From Cyanobacteria bacterium T3Sed10_344R1 (GTDB lineage Bacteria; Cyanobacteriota; Cyanobacteriia; Phormidesmidales; Phormidesmidaceae): a DNA stretch of 5,463 nucleotides. How positions within the stretch are numbered: position 1 is the stretch's first letter; each line of letters starts with the position of its first letter. The notes below the pieces were generated by a model. The model did no database searches. It saw nothing but the letters and a program-made list of their open reading frames with translations, and had not been told where the DNA came from. The translations under genes were made by a program, and so were the position numbers. Location: the NCBI GenBank assembly GCA_003566335.1, contig PXDR01000312.1, positions 1-5,463 of the forward strand, given 5' to 3'. Positions 5,345-5,463 of the stretch are shown here, piece by piece.

Positions 5345-5463
5345 TAAACAGCGTAGGCTATAGGAACTAGCCCTTTACTCTGTGTCTCAATAAAATAAAG
5401 CGTATTGCTAAAACGCGGATAAGGAAACAGATAAGCCCTAGTAACTCCCACTAAGACATGATC
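5338..5463 (-). CDS. Possible C-terminal end of an unknown gene entering from the right edge
   Basis: On the minus strand a frame is open from the right edge (first codon GAT at 5463-5461) to TAA at 5340-5338, giving 41 visible residues. The peptide is rich in Tyr, Phe, Pro and Val and includes AYLFPYPRFSNTLYFIE, then KGLVPIAYAVYK at the end. It reads like natural protein in AT-rich DNA where stops are frequent, but 41 codons can be open by chance. I recognise no family. The orientation would match the two minus-strand genes to the left. Confidence 0.33.
   Translation of the reverse strand, partial: DHVLVGVTRAYLFPYPRFSNTLYFIETQSKGLVPIAYAVYK

Larger units (their letters stand above)
4555..5463. 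other. Long stretch without a convincing complete gene
   Basis: About 900 relatively AT-rich bases. The part nearest 4554 should carry the promoter and leader of the methyltransferase gene, but I could not fit a good -35/-10 pair. It contains a palindrome (4692-4709), a small tandem copy of TTCGATTC (4763-4778), two HIP1 sites, an inverted-repeat element (5052-5143), a direct repeat (5317-5344), and a possible gene end entering from the right (5338-5463). An open frame at 4646-4915 (plus, GTG start, 89 codons) has no ribosome site, matches no family I recognise and looks like chance. No tRNA, rRNA or CRISPR array is seen. Confidence 0.6.

Noticed and set aside
5389..5416. Minus-strand hairpin GCGT...ACGC followed by a T-rich run as a terminator
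   Set aside because: Only 4 bp of stem plus two pairs after a mismatch, and it would lie inside the open frame at 5338-5463.

Overview
The window looks like chromosomal DNA from a cyanobacterium. The octamer GCGATCGC (HIP1) occurs seven times in 5.5 kb, where about 0.1 would be expected by chance, and the genes are of families common in cyanobacteria. I would not name a genus.

Layout. (1) Positions 1-655, plus strand: a RibD C-terminal-domain (dihydrofolate-reductase-like) NADPH reductase, cut at the left edge by an estimated 10-20 residues. (2) A 76-base gap containing a strong hairpin built from two CCCTAGGG palindromes. (3) Positions 732-1916, plus strand: a FemAB-like/GNAT-fold protein of the DUF482 (PF04339, COG3146) family. 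(4) Positions 1973-3304, minus strand, convergent with the previous gene: a four-helix membrane protein of the DUF2254 family. (5) A 116-base gap with a perfect 10-bp stem-loop. (6) Positions 3421-4554, minus strand: a SAM-dependent methyltransferase of the cyclopropane-fatty-acid-synthase / coclaurine-N-methyltransferase superfamily. (7) About 900 bases, relatively AT-rich, with no convincing complete gene. This part holds a short palindrome, an inverted-repeat element, a 12-bp direct repeat, an open frame without an ATG, and on the minus strand what may be the last 41 codons of a gene entering from the right edge.

The genes do not form an obvious pathway. The two left genes are co-directional but separated by a hairpin, and so are the two minus-strand genes. 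Base composition falls from visibly G+C-rich (genes 1-2) through intermediate (genes 3-4) to A+T-rich at the right end, so the window may join regions of different history.

I do not see a clear new biological system. The most interesting lead is the methyltransferase. It keeps the overall CFA-synthase framework (Motif I, YIFPHG, the His and Tyr of the bicarbonate site), but the near-invariant Glu of the EHVG motif is Cys238 and the Cys of the YSC motif is Thr127. This suggests a different reaction from cyclopropanation.
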